A stretch of 64,000 nt of DNA. It comes from BD2-11 sp965115885. GTDB lineage: Bacteria > Gemmatimonadota > Gemmatimonadetes > Longimicrobiales > Gaopeijiaceae. The translations under genes were made by a program, and so were the position numbers. Under the pieces are notes generated by a model. That model saw nothing but the letters and a program-made list of their open reading frames with translations, ran no database searches and was not told the DNA's origin. This document shows positions 54,369 to 62,462 of the stretch, in pieces. The stretch covers positions 930,001 to 994,000 of the forward strand of contig OZ220479.1 in assembly GCA_965115885.1 (NCBI GenBank), read 5' to 3'. Each line of letters begins with the position of its first letter. Position 1 is the first letter of the stretch.

Positions 54369-55876
54369 ATGCGAGCGACACCGGGTTTTTCTGGCCGACA
54401 CGTCCGTCTCGGGGGCTCGCGCGACAACGTGCGTCGCACTTTCGACAATGCAGATTCAGCGTGCGCCACGGGCAAAGGCGGACGGCGCTTCCGAGAAAGA
54501 AGCGTTCGAAACAGGCAAGACGTACGAGGGAGCGCATCCAGCTCCAGTCGCGTTGCGCCGACCGGCCGGAAGGGGCCGTTCGCCGTTGCGGCGGTTGCCG
54601 TTCTGTCGGCGGCATGCGCGAGCGGAGACGCCCCCGCCAGAGAAATCGTCCTCCCGCTGCGGGGGGCGTCCGAAGTGCCGTTGAGCGGTAATCGAAACCT
54701 TGTTCTGATCGACGAAGCGACCGCGTGCACGATGGCGTCGTACGAGGAGCGGGTGCACTGCGTGGGGCCGAACGGCGAAGGTGTTGTGCGCTTCGGGGTC
54801 AAGGCCAAGGACCGGGCGAGTTCGACTCGGGGTCCACTAGCAGCCCGTGGATAAAGTCGAGTGCTTCCGGAGATTGGCGAGATTGGGGCTGAAGAGTGCC
54901 AGAAAGGCCCAAATTCACGGGTTTAGAGGCCAAATTTGCGGCTTTCGGCCCCCGAAATCCGTGATTTTGGCCACTTTGGAGCCACTCGCTCACCTGATGC
55001 CTAGGGATCCTATTTTATCCACGGACTGCTAGGATCCTGAGAGGACCTAGCGGGACGATCGGTGTTGTCGATCCAAGTCTAAACCGTATGTCGGTGTTCG
55101 CCCAGGATGGCACGCTGAAAACGATTTCGCCCATACCGGAAAGCGGAATCGGCGTGGACTATCTGGCTTCTCCATCCTTCGCGACTACGGTGACGCTCGC
55201 GAAGAGACACCTCACTCGAGAAATGCTTCGTGATCTTGTGGGCGCGAAATTCCGCCATGTCGAAATCGACATGGCGTCGGGCGAGACCGTGTGGGAAAGG
55301 ATGTTTCCCTTTCATCGGGTCGAGCCGCCGTTGCCGTGCGAGCGAGGCGAGGGGTTCCTCGACGGACTGGGCACCGGAACGTTCTCCCCTTCGGGAGTCG
55401 TCGCGTTCATGCCCTGCCGCGGAGAGATCGTCTTCTTCGCCGACCGGGACGCCCCGTCGGGCACCGCGATCAGCGCACCCGGATACGTCCTCGAGTACCC
55501 CAGCGACCGGGAAGTCCAGGAGTACGTCGAGGAGGCCGGCGCCTTCGCTGATGAGGACACCTGGCGGCGCACGCCGAAGCCGTACGCATTGGGATACGAG
55601 GGCGCGAGGGTGTTCGACGGCGAGAATCGGTTCTGGGTCGCGACCGCTCGAAACGGAGGGGGCGGATTCTCGTACTTGGACGTCTACAAATTCCATGGGC
55701 CCGGGGAGGTGGAGTACCTGGGCAACGTCCGGGTGCGCCACACCGCGCTCGCGATCGACGTCCTGGACTCGACGCTCGCGGTGCTCGTGGATCGCCCCGA
55801 TCGCCTCAGCGAAGAGTACGGAATAATGTATCCCGGTCGGGGGATCGACTGGTACGACATCGGAACCCTGGAATAG
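54369..55876 (+). pseudogene. 6-bladed beta-propeller lipoprotein, copy 3, broken
   Basis: The 5' part (MRATPGFSGRHVRLGGSRD to the signal FAVAAVAVLSAAC) parallels copy 2. Relative to copy 2 one base is missing near 54795-54810, shifting the frame. A MITE then interrupts the gene at 54841-55028. The 3' part stays open from ATG 55088 (MSVFAQDGTLKT) to the common ending PGRGIDWYDIGTLE. Removing the MITE and one CTAG gives a junction exactly collinear with copy 2, so the insertion was clean. The 3' part may still be translated but lacks a signal. Confidence 0.85.
54837..55032. mobile_element. MITE, 188 bp, flanked by CTAG target duplication
   Basis: Terminal inverted repeats CAGCCCGTGGATAAA (54841-54855) and TTTATCCACGGACTG (55014-55028) match at 14 of 15 bases. 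CTAG flanks both sides (54837-54840 and 55029-55032). An inner inverted pair, CCAAATTCACGG against CCGTGATTTTGG, makes the element nearly fold back on itself. It has no coding capacity and is more AT-rich than its surroundings. The 4-bp CTAG duplication resembles IS5-group targets (YTAR), but the parent element is not in the window. Confidence 0.88.
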
Positions 55877-55901
55877 GGCGACCGTTCCCCCACGGGGACG
55901 G

Positions 55902-56480
55902 CCAACGCTCGGCTCGGGTAAAGGCAACTCGACCTAGAAAGCGTCCCGCCATCCAAGCGACCCGCAACGCCCCTCCCGGACGGCGTTGACGCTGGCGTCG
56001 GCCGTGGTCGGCGCGCGAGCGGCCAAGCCGGCCGCCCTGAAGGCCGTCTCGGAGGAGGGCTCCGGTGCCACGGACGGGCCGTCCCGTCTCCAAATGTTCG
56101 CTTCGCTGCCGCGAGCTCCGGGCGCGGCCGCGTCGGCGAGTCCGGCCACGGAGTTCTCCCTCCCAAGCTTTCGATGCCTGAAACGTACGCTGCCGGTCCG
56201 ATAAGAGAAGGCGTACGTGAAAGCCAACTCCAGCGGGGGGCGGCTCCGGCGCATCGCTCCGGCCGGGCTCGAGGCGAGGCGTCCTCGAAGGGCAGCCGAA
56301 AGCTCCGATTTCCTACGTCCGGCCGCCTTACGGGTTCCGTCGAAGGACGGGTTCGCTCGTCGCCGGATTTCAGGCTGTCGAGCGGTGGGCGTGGGGGCCG
56401 CGCGAGGTCGCGTTCCTCCGAGTTCCGGGACGGGAGGGGGGAGCGCGCGCGAGTTTCTCCAGGAAAGCTTGCCCCGGAGG
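55902..56480. other. Intergenic region, no gene recognised
   Basis: About 580 bases between the last propeller hairpin and the HU promoter. Open frames on both strands lack ribosome-binding sites and family similarity. Confidence 0.45.
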
Positions 56481-56509
56481 TTCCGCGAACGCCCCATTCC
56501 GTGTATCCT
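56481..56509 (+). promoter_or_regulatory. Candidate promoter of the HU gene
   Basis: TTCCGC (56481-56486), 17-base spacer, TATCCT (56504-56509), 67 bases before the HU start. The -35 is weak. Confidence 0.35.
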
Positions 56510-56576
56510 GTCTTGTCGTTCCGCCGAAGGGCACGTCGGCGGAAGCCGCATGCACCCACACAACGCAGGAGACGTG

Positions 56577-56873
56577 ATGAACAAGAAGGAAATGTCGGTT
56601 GCGCTCGCGCAGCAGGCCGGACTCTCACAAGCGAAGGCGTCGGACGTGATCAACTGCCTCTTCGCCACGGGCGCCGGGGAAGGCATCATCGCCGGAGAAC
56701 TCGACGCGGGTGGCAAGGTGGCGCTGCCCGGGTTCGGCACCTTCGGCGTCAAGTTGCGCGCGGCGCGGACCGGCACCAATCCGGCTACCGGCGAGAAGAT
56801 CGCCATCGCGGCGAAGCGGCACGCGTTCTTCAAGCCCGGCAAGCCGTTGAGGGATCGCATCGCCGCCGGGTGA
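56577..56873 (+). CDS. HU/IHF-family DNA-binding protein
   Basis: A 98-residue histone-like protein that bends DNA. MNKKEMSVALAQQAGLSQAK and ASDVINCLF form the helical dimer base. VALPGFGTFGVKLRAARTG, NPATGEKIAIAAK and FFKPGKPLRD form the DNA-binding arms with the Pro-containing NPATG tip. An insert (GAGEGIIAGELDAGG) before the first strand is slightly unusual. ATG 56577 is preceded by AGGAGACGTG. Confidence 0.92.
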   Translation: MNKKEMSVALAQQAGLSQAKASDVINCLFATGAGEGIIAGELDAGGKVALPGFGTFGVKLRAARTGTNPATGEKIAIAAKRHAFFKPGKPLRDRIAAG

Positions 56874-57034
56874 CCTCTCGACGAAGGTAACGCAGTACGG
56901 AGATCGCTCCGGCGCGCTCGGGCGCGATCCGCCACGGACGGCCCGCGACTCCGCTCGGCCCGTGCCCGGGTGGCTGGACCTGAACCCACGGGCGCGCCGG
57001 AGGCTCTCTCCATTTCCCCGGAATCCAAAAGACT

Positions 57035-58612
57035 TTGGTCGACCGAATCGTGAACCCTTCCTCCCCTCCGGTCGATTCCCGGGACGATTCGCACGCGCAC
57101 GACGCGGTCGCGCCCCCGAACTCGCTCTGGGCCAAGGTCGTCGACCATTCCCGGTGCATCGGTTGCCACGCCTGCACCACCGCGTGCAAGTCGGAGAACG
57201 AAGTCCCGCTGGGAGTCACGCGCACCTACGTCAAGTACGTGGACGCGGGCCGCTTCCCCCGCGCCCGGCGCGCGTTCCAGGTAACCCGGTGCAACCAGTG
57301 CGAGGATGCGCCGTGCACCGCCGCGTGTCCCACCTCGGCCATGTTCCGCCGACCGGACGGGATCGTGGACTTCGACAAGGCCGCGTGCATCGGTTGCAAG
57401 GCCTGCATCGCCGCCTGCCCCTACGACGCCATCTTCATCAACCCGCAGGACCATTCGGCCGAGAAGTGCAATTTCTGCGCGCACCGGCTGGACATGGGCC
57501 TCGAACCGGCGTGCGTGGTGGTGTGTCCCACGGAGGCGATCCTGGTCGGAGATCTCAACGACCCGCTGGCGAAGGTGACGGAGATGGTGCACGAGGACGC
57601 CCTCACGGTGCGGCGTCCGGAGAAGGAGACCCGGCCCAAGCTCTTCTACAAGGGCGCGCGCCAAGCGACGCTGGATCCGCTGGCGGCGGCGCGGCCCGAG
57701 GGAGGACTGTTCATGTGGAGCGAGCAGGGAAGCGGCGCCGGCCAGGTGACCTCCGGACATCCGGGCCGGAGCAACTCCTCCGCGGGCGCCGTTCTCAGCT
57801 ACGACGTGCCCCACGGAGCTCCTTGGGACGCGCGCGTCAGCCTCTACACTTGGACCAAGTCCATCGCGGCCGGAGCCTACCTCGCGCCCCTGCTGCTCGT
57901 CCTCTCCGGCGCGCTTTCCTGGACGGACAGGCTTTGGCTCTTCGGCGCCCCGTTGCTGGCCATGGTCTTCCTGGCGCTGACCACGGGCCTGCTGATCTGG
58001 GACCTGGAACACCCCGCACGCTTCCACTACATCCTGCTCCGGCCCCAGTGGCGCAGTTGGCTGGTTCGCGGGGGATTCGTGCTGGCGGGGTTCGGAGCTC
58101 TTCTGGCGGCCCATCTGGGCGCGGCCTGGGCGGGGGCTCCCTCCGCCGCGCGCGCGCTGGCGGTAGCCGGAGCCCCGCTGGCGGCGATGACGGCGGTGTA
58201 CACGGCCTACCTCTTCGCCCAGGCCAAGGCCCGGGATCTCTGGCAAAATCCCCTGCTTCCCCCCCACTTTCTGGTGCAGGCGTTGCTGGCCGGCGCGGCC
58301 GCGGTCCACCCGCTGGCGCCCCCGGAATCGAGCCCGTTGCTCGAGGGCGGCTTCGCGGCTCTCACCGCCGTCCACCTTCTCATGGTTCTGGGCGAAGCCA
58401 CCCTCGCGCACGGCACCGCCCACGCGCATCTCGCCGTCCACGAGCTTGTGCGCGGACGCTACGCCGCTTGGTTCCGCGCAGGGATCCTCCTGAGCGCGGT
58501 CGGACTCGCCGCCCCTTGGATCGGGTTGCCGGCTCTGCTGGCCGGCCTGCTCGGGCTGCTCGCCTACGAGCACGCCTACGTGCAGGCCGGGCAGGCCGTC
58601 CCTCTCTCGTGA
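57035..58612 (+). CDS. Fused ferredoxin-type FeS and NrfD-type membrane subunit
   Basis: A 525-residue fusion. The first ~190 residues carry four cysteine clusters for [4Fe-4S] centres (CIGCHACTTACK, CNQCEDAPCTAACP, CIGCKACIAACP, CNFCAHR...CVVVCP), as in PsrB/NrfC/DmsB. A linker leads to eight or so hydrophobic helices of the NrfD/PsrC quinone-interacting type (TGLLIWDLEHPARFHYILL). In most systems these are separate genes. The start is TTG 57035 or GTG 57050. It lies directly upstream of the molybdopterin subunit, so electrons should pass between quinones and that enzyme through this protein. Confidence 0.92.
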   Translation: MVDRIVNPSSPPVDSRDDSHAHDAVAPPNSLWAKVVDHSRCIGCHACTTACKSENEVPLGVTRTYVKYVDAGRFPRARRAFQVTRCNQCEDAPCTAACPTSAMFRRPDGIVDFDKAACIGCKACIAACPYDAIFINPQDHSAEKCNFCAHRLDMGLEPACVVVCPTEAILVGDLNDPLAKVTEMVHEDALTVRRPEKETRPKLFYKGARQATLDPLAAARPEGGLFMWSEQGSGAGQVTSGHPGRSNSSAGAVLSYDVPHGAPWDARVSLYTWTKSIAAGAYLAPLLLVLSGALSWTDRLWLFGAPLLAMVFLALTTGLLIWDLEHPARFHYILLRPQWRSWLVRGGFVLAGFGALLAAHLGAAWAGAPSAARALAVAGAPLAAMTAVYTAYLFAQAKARDLWQNPLLPPHFLVQALLAGAAAVHPLAPPESSPLLEGGFAALTAVHLLMVLGEATLAHGTAHAHLAVHELVRGRYAAWFRAGILLSAVGLAAPWIGLPALLAGLLGLLAYEHAYVQAGQAVPLS

Positions 58613-58622
58613 GGATCGCGTC

Positions 58623-61553
58623 GTGAGCGACGGCGGCCGCGCGGAGCTGGAGCGCTTGGGCGAGCGCGTGTCGGCCGCCCGCAGGGAAGCGGAGCGCCGG
58701 GGCGAGCGCTTCTATCCGGGACCCAGTCGCACGCACTTGGCTTCGTTCCCTCCCAGGGAGCGCTGGAACGACTGGGTGGAACTCGATTCCCGCGCATGGC
58801 CCCGGCGCGTCGAGAAGCGCTACATGCTGGTTCCGACGACCTGCTTCAACTGCGAATCCGCGTGCGGGCTGCTGGCCTACGTGGACCGCGACACGCTCGA
58901 GGTGCGCAAGTTCGAGGGAAATCCCGAGCACCCGGGGTCGCGGGGGCGCAACTGCGCCAAGGGGCCGGCGACCGCCAACCAGATCGCCGACCCGGACCGC
59001 ATCCTCCACCCGCTCAAGCGCGCCGGGGAACGCGGCTCGGGCAAGTGGACCCGGGTCGGATGGGACGAAGCCCTGGACGACATCGCCGGACGCGTTCGCC
59101 GCGCGCTCCGCGAAGGGCGGCAGAAAGAGATCATGTACCATGTGGGCCGCCCGGGAGAGGACGGCTTCACCGAGCGCATGCTGGCGGCCTGGGGCGTGGA
59201 CGGCCACAACTCGCACACCAACATCTGCTCTTCGGGCGCACGCGCCGGCTACCATCTCTGGATGGGGATAGACCGCCCCAGCCCCGACCACGAGCACGCG
59301 CGCGTCATCCTCCTGGTTTCGAGCCACTTGGAGACCGGACACTACTTCAACCCGCACGCCCAGCGCATCGTCGAAGCCAAGGCGAACGGGGCGAAGCTCG
59401 TCGTCCTCGACACCCGTCTCTCCAACACCGCCACCCACGCCGACCACTGGCTCTCCCCGTACCCGGGCTCGGAGGCGGCGATCTTCCTGTCCGTCGCCCG
59501 CTGGTTGGTCGCGAACCGGCTCCACAACCGCGACTTCGTGCGCCGCTGGTGGAATTGGCGAGAGTTCATGGCCGAGGCCCATCCCGATCTTCCCCCCGAA
59601 TTCGAGCGCTTCGAAGAGCGACTGGAGGAACTGTACGCCGAATACACCTTCGAGTACGCGGCGCGCGAGTCGGGCGTGGACGCGGGCGCCATCGAGGCCG
59701 TGGCCCGTCTCGTGGCGGAGGCCGGCACCCGGCTCTCGACCCACAACTGGCGCAGCGCTGCGGCGGGCAACCTCGGCGGCTGGCAGGTGGCCCGCACCCT
59801 CTTCCTGCTGAACGCGCTGACCGGAGCGGTGGCGACCGAGGGCGGCACCCACCCCAACTCGTGGAACAAGTTCGTCCCGCGTCCCATCCGTATGCCGCGC
59901 CATCCCGATCACTGGAACGAACTCACCTGGCCCGCCGAGTATCCGCTCGCGCTGATGGAGATGTCCTTCCTCCTGCCGCATCTGCTGAAGAGGAACGGCG
60001 ACTTCCTCGACGTCTACTTCACTCGCGTGTACAACCCGGTGTGGACCAACCCGGACGGCTTCTCCTGGATCGAGATGCTGACCGATCCGGAGCGGGTCGG
60101 CCTGCACGTCGCTCTGACGCCGACTTGGAACGAAACCGCTCACTTCGCCGACTACGTTCTGCCCATGGGCCTCGGCTCCGAGCGCCACGACGTGCACTCC
60201 TACGAGCAGTACGCGGGCCAGTGGGTGGGCTTCCGGCAGCCGGTGCTGCGCGCCGCGCGCGAACGCCTGGGCGAGCGCGTCCCGGACACCCGGGAAGCCA
60301 ACCCGGGCGAGGTGTGGGAGGAGAACGAGTTCTGGATCGATCTCACCTGGCGCATCGACCCCGACGGCGATCTCGGCATCCGCTCCTTTTTCGAGTCGCG
60401 CGCGAATCCCGGGACCAAGCTCGGCGTCGACGAGTACTACGCATGGATGTTCGAGAACTCCGTGCCCGGGCTTCCCGAGGCCGCGGCCCGGGAGGGCGTC
60501 GCGCCGCTCGAGTACATGCGCCGGTACGGCGCCTTCGAGGTAGCCGCCCGGACGGGCGCGTTGCACGAGGAATCCGTACCCGAGGCGGAGCTCGAGGACG
60601 TTCGCGTCGATTCGGGAGGACGCGTCTTCACCCGCGCCGCCAAGCCCGATTCGCCCAACGTGGTCCCGCTCCCGGCGCTCGACGGCGACGGGGAGGGGCG
60701 CAGGCGGGTCGGGGTCGAAGTGGACGGACGCCTCGTCAGAGGATTCCCCACGCCCTCGGGGCGGCTGGAGTTCTGGTCGCGCACCCTCGCGGAGTGGGGC
60801 TGGCCGGAGCTGGCCACCCCCGGCTACGCGCGCAGCCACATCCATCGGGAGAACCTGGACGCCGACCAGATGGTGCTCATTTCGACCTTCCGGGTTCCCG
60901 TCCAGATCCACACCCGCAGCGGCAACGCCAAGTGGCTCGACGAGATCGCCCACACCAACCCGCTCTGGATCCACCCGCGCGACGCGCGCAGCATCGGCGT
61001 CGGCACCGGCGATCCGGTGCGCGTCGAGACCGAGATCGGGCACTTCGTGGTGCGTGCATGGGTGACCGAGGGGATCCGCCCCGGGGTGGTCGCGTGCAGC
61101 CATCACATGGGCCGCTGGAAGGTAGCCGACCGGGGACAGCGCCAGGCGATGGCCAGCGTGGATCTGGAGCGCGTCCGGGACCGCTGGTCGCTCCGTCGGC
61201 GCAAGGGGGTGGAGCCGTACCCGTCGGCGGACGCCGACACCGAGCGGATCTGGTGGACCGACGTGGGCGTGCATCAGAACCTGACCTTCCCCGTGCATCC
61301 CGATCCCGTTTCCGGATCGCACTGCTGGCACCAAGCCGTGCGGGTGCGCGCGGCTCGTCCGGGAGACGCCTACGGAGACATCTCGGTCCGCGCCGATCTC
61401 TCCGACCGGGTCTTCCGCAAGTGGCTCGGCTACACGCGCGCCGCCGGAGCCGTGTCGCCGGACGGCACCCGTCGTCCCTACTGGATGCTCCGGCCGGTGC
61501 GCCCCTCGCGGAGCGCGTACCGGTTGCCCGCGGACGATCCCGCGGGAGGTTAG
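58623..61553 (+). CDS. Molybdopterin (DMSO reductase family) oxidoreductase catalytic subunit
   Basis: A 976-residue catalytic subunit. The [4Fe-4S] ligands are C74, C77, C81 and C111. NICSSGARAG puts C202 where the molybdenum or tungsten ligand is expected, as in polysulfide/thiosulfate/arsenate reductases and some formate dehydrogenases. The C-terminal molybdopterin domain has TRSGNAKWLDEIAHTNPLW. There is no Tat signal: the N-terminus is a charged helix. A cytoplasmic orientation is therefore implied, unusual for a PsrA-like enzyme. The substrate cannot be assigned. GTG 58623 starts 10 bases after the membrane subunit. Confidence 0.92.
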   Translation: MSDGGRAELERLGERVSAARREAERRGERFYPGPSRTHLASFPPRERWNDWVELDSRAWPRRVEKRYMLVPTTCFNCESACGLLAYVDRDTLEVRKFEGNPEHPGSRGRNCAKGPATANQIADPDRILHPLKRAGERGSGKWTRVGWDEALDDIAGRVRRALREGRQKEIMYHVGRPGEDGFTERMLAAWGVDGHNSHTNICSSGARAGYHLWMGIDRPSPDHEHARVILLVSSHLETGHYFNPHAQRIVEAKANGAKLVVLDTRLSNTATHADHWLSPYPGSEAAIFLSVARWLVANRLHNRDFVRRWWNWREFMAEAHPDLPPEFERFEERLEELYAEYTFEYAARESGVDAGAIEAVARLVAEAGTRLSTHNWRSAAAGNLGGWQVARTLFLLNALTGAVATEGGTHPNSWNKFVPRPIRMPRHPDHWNELTWPAEYPLALMEMSFLLPHLLKRNGDFLDVYFTRVYNPVWTNPDGFSWIEMLTDPERVGLHVALTPTWNETAHFADYVLPMGLGSERHDVHSYEQYAGQWVGFRQPVLRAARERLGERVPDTREANPGEVWEENEFWIDLTWRIDPDGDLGIRSFFESRANPGTKLGVDEYYAWMFENSVPGLPEAAAREGVAPLEYMRRYGAFEVAARTGALHEESVPEAELEDVRVDSGGRVFTRAAKPDSPNVVPLPALDGDGEGRRRVGVEVDGRLVRGFPTPSGRLEFWSRTLAEWGWPELATPGYARSHIHRENLDADQMVLISTFRVPVQIHTRSGNAKWLDEIAHTNPLWIHPRDARSIGVGTGDPVRVETEIGHFVVRAWVTEGIRPGVVACSHHMGRWKVADRGQRQAMASVDLERVRDRWSLRRRKGVEPYPSADADTERIWWTDVGVHQNLTFPVHPDPVSGSHCWHQAVRVRAARPGDAYGDISVRADLSDRVFRKWLGYTRAAGAVSPDGTRRPYWMLRPVRPSRSAYRLPADDPAGG

Positions 61554-61555
61554 CC

Positions 61556-62455
61556 GTGTCCGCCGTCGGGGAGCTCGTCCGCGCGCTGGCGACGCTGGCC
61601 GAGCCTCCGCACCCCGCGCACGCCCGCGTGGCCGACGCCCTCGGGCTTGCGGATCTCCCCCGGCCCTCCGACCACACCGAACTCTTCCTCTTCCAGCTCT
61701 ATCCGTTCGCCTCCTTCCACGTGGGCGCGGAGGGGATGCTCGGAGGCGAGGCGGCCGACCGAGTGGCGGGCTTCTGGCGCGCCCTGGGCGGGGAGGTCCC
61801 GGAGGAACCGGACCATCTGAGCGCGTTGCTGGGCCTGTACGCGGGGCTCCGCGACGCGGAAGAGGCGGAGCCCGCCGGTGCGGGACGCGTCCTGCTTCGC
61901 CAGAGCCGCAAGGCCCTCCTCTGGGAACACCTGCTCTCCTGGCTGCTTCCGTACCTGCACGCCATGGGCGCGGCGGCTCCCTCCTTCTACCGGCGCTGGG
62001 CCGGACTCCTGCGCGCCGTCCTGCTTTCGGAAGCCGGGGAGCTGGGCGCGCCGGACCGTCTCCCGCTGCACCTGCGCGAGGCGCCTCCCCTGTCGGATCC
62101 GCGTTCCGGCGGAGGGGACCGCTTCCTTCGCCAGCTGACCGCGCCCGTGCGCACCGGCATGCTGCTCACGCGCGCCGATCTGGCGCGTTGCGCCGCCGAT
62201 CTGGAGCTCGGCCGACGCGCCGGAGAGCGCCGTTTCGCGCTCCGGTCGCTCCTCTCGTCGGATCCGGCGTCCACGTTGGGCTGGCTCGCCCGAGAGGCCG
62301 CCCGTTGGCGCGCCGTCCACGAGGGGGACCGCGGGGACGCCGAACTCGTGTCGGGGTTCTGGGCGTCCCGGGCGGAGACCGCGCAGCGTCTGCTGGAAGA
62401 GCTGGCGCGCGCGGCGAGGGACGCCGCGCGCGACGTCTCCACGGCTCCGGCGTGA
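61556..62455 (+). CDS. TorD/DmsD-type molybdoenzyme chaperone
   Basis: A 299-residue all-helical protein with LFLFQLYPFASFHVGAEGML, DHLSALLGLYAGLRDAEE, LLWEHLLSWLLPYLHAM and APSFYRRWAGLLRAV, fitting the TorD/NarJ-like chaperone fold. It would insert cofactor into, or proofread, the catalytic subunit just upstream; GTG 61556 begins two bases after that stop. It is about 80 residues longer than typical TorD, with a C-terminal extension rich in Ala and Arg. Confidence 0.85.
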   Translation: MSAVGELVRALATLAEPPHPAHARVADALGLADLPRPSDHTELFLFQLYPFASFHVGAEGMLGGEAADRVAGFWRALGGEVPEEPDHLSALLGLYAGLRDAEEAEPAGAGRVLLRQSRKALLWEHLLSWLLPYLHAMGAAAPSFYRRWAGLLRAVLLSEAGELGAPDRLPLHLREAPPLSDPRSGGGDRFLRQLTAPVRTGMLLTRADLARCAADLELGRRAGERRFALRSLLSSDPASTLGWLAREAARWRAVHEGDRGDAELVSGFWASRAETAQRLLEELARAARDAARDVSTAPA

Positions 62456-62462
62456 GTTCGGG

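Noticed and set aside
46607..55876. Diversity-generating retroelement as the cause of the variable patches
   Set aside because: No reverse transcriptase or template repeat is present, and the differences include indels and are not limited to adenine sites.
46345..56500. Integrated element with tRNA-derived attachment sites
   Set aside because: No second copy of the tRNA-Val 3' end and no integrase could be found; TTCGAATCGTCGGGCG at 46888 is part of the propeller gene.
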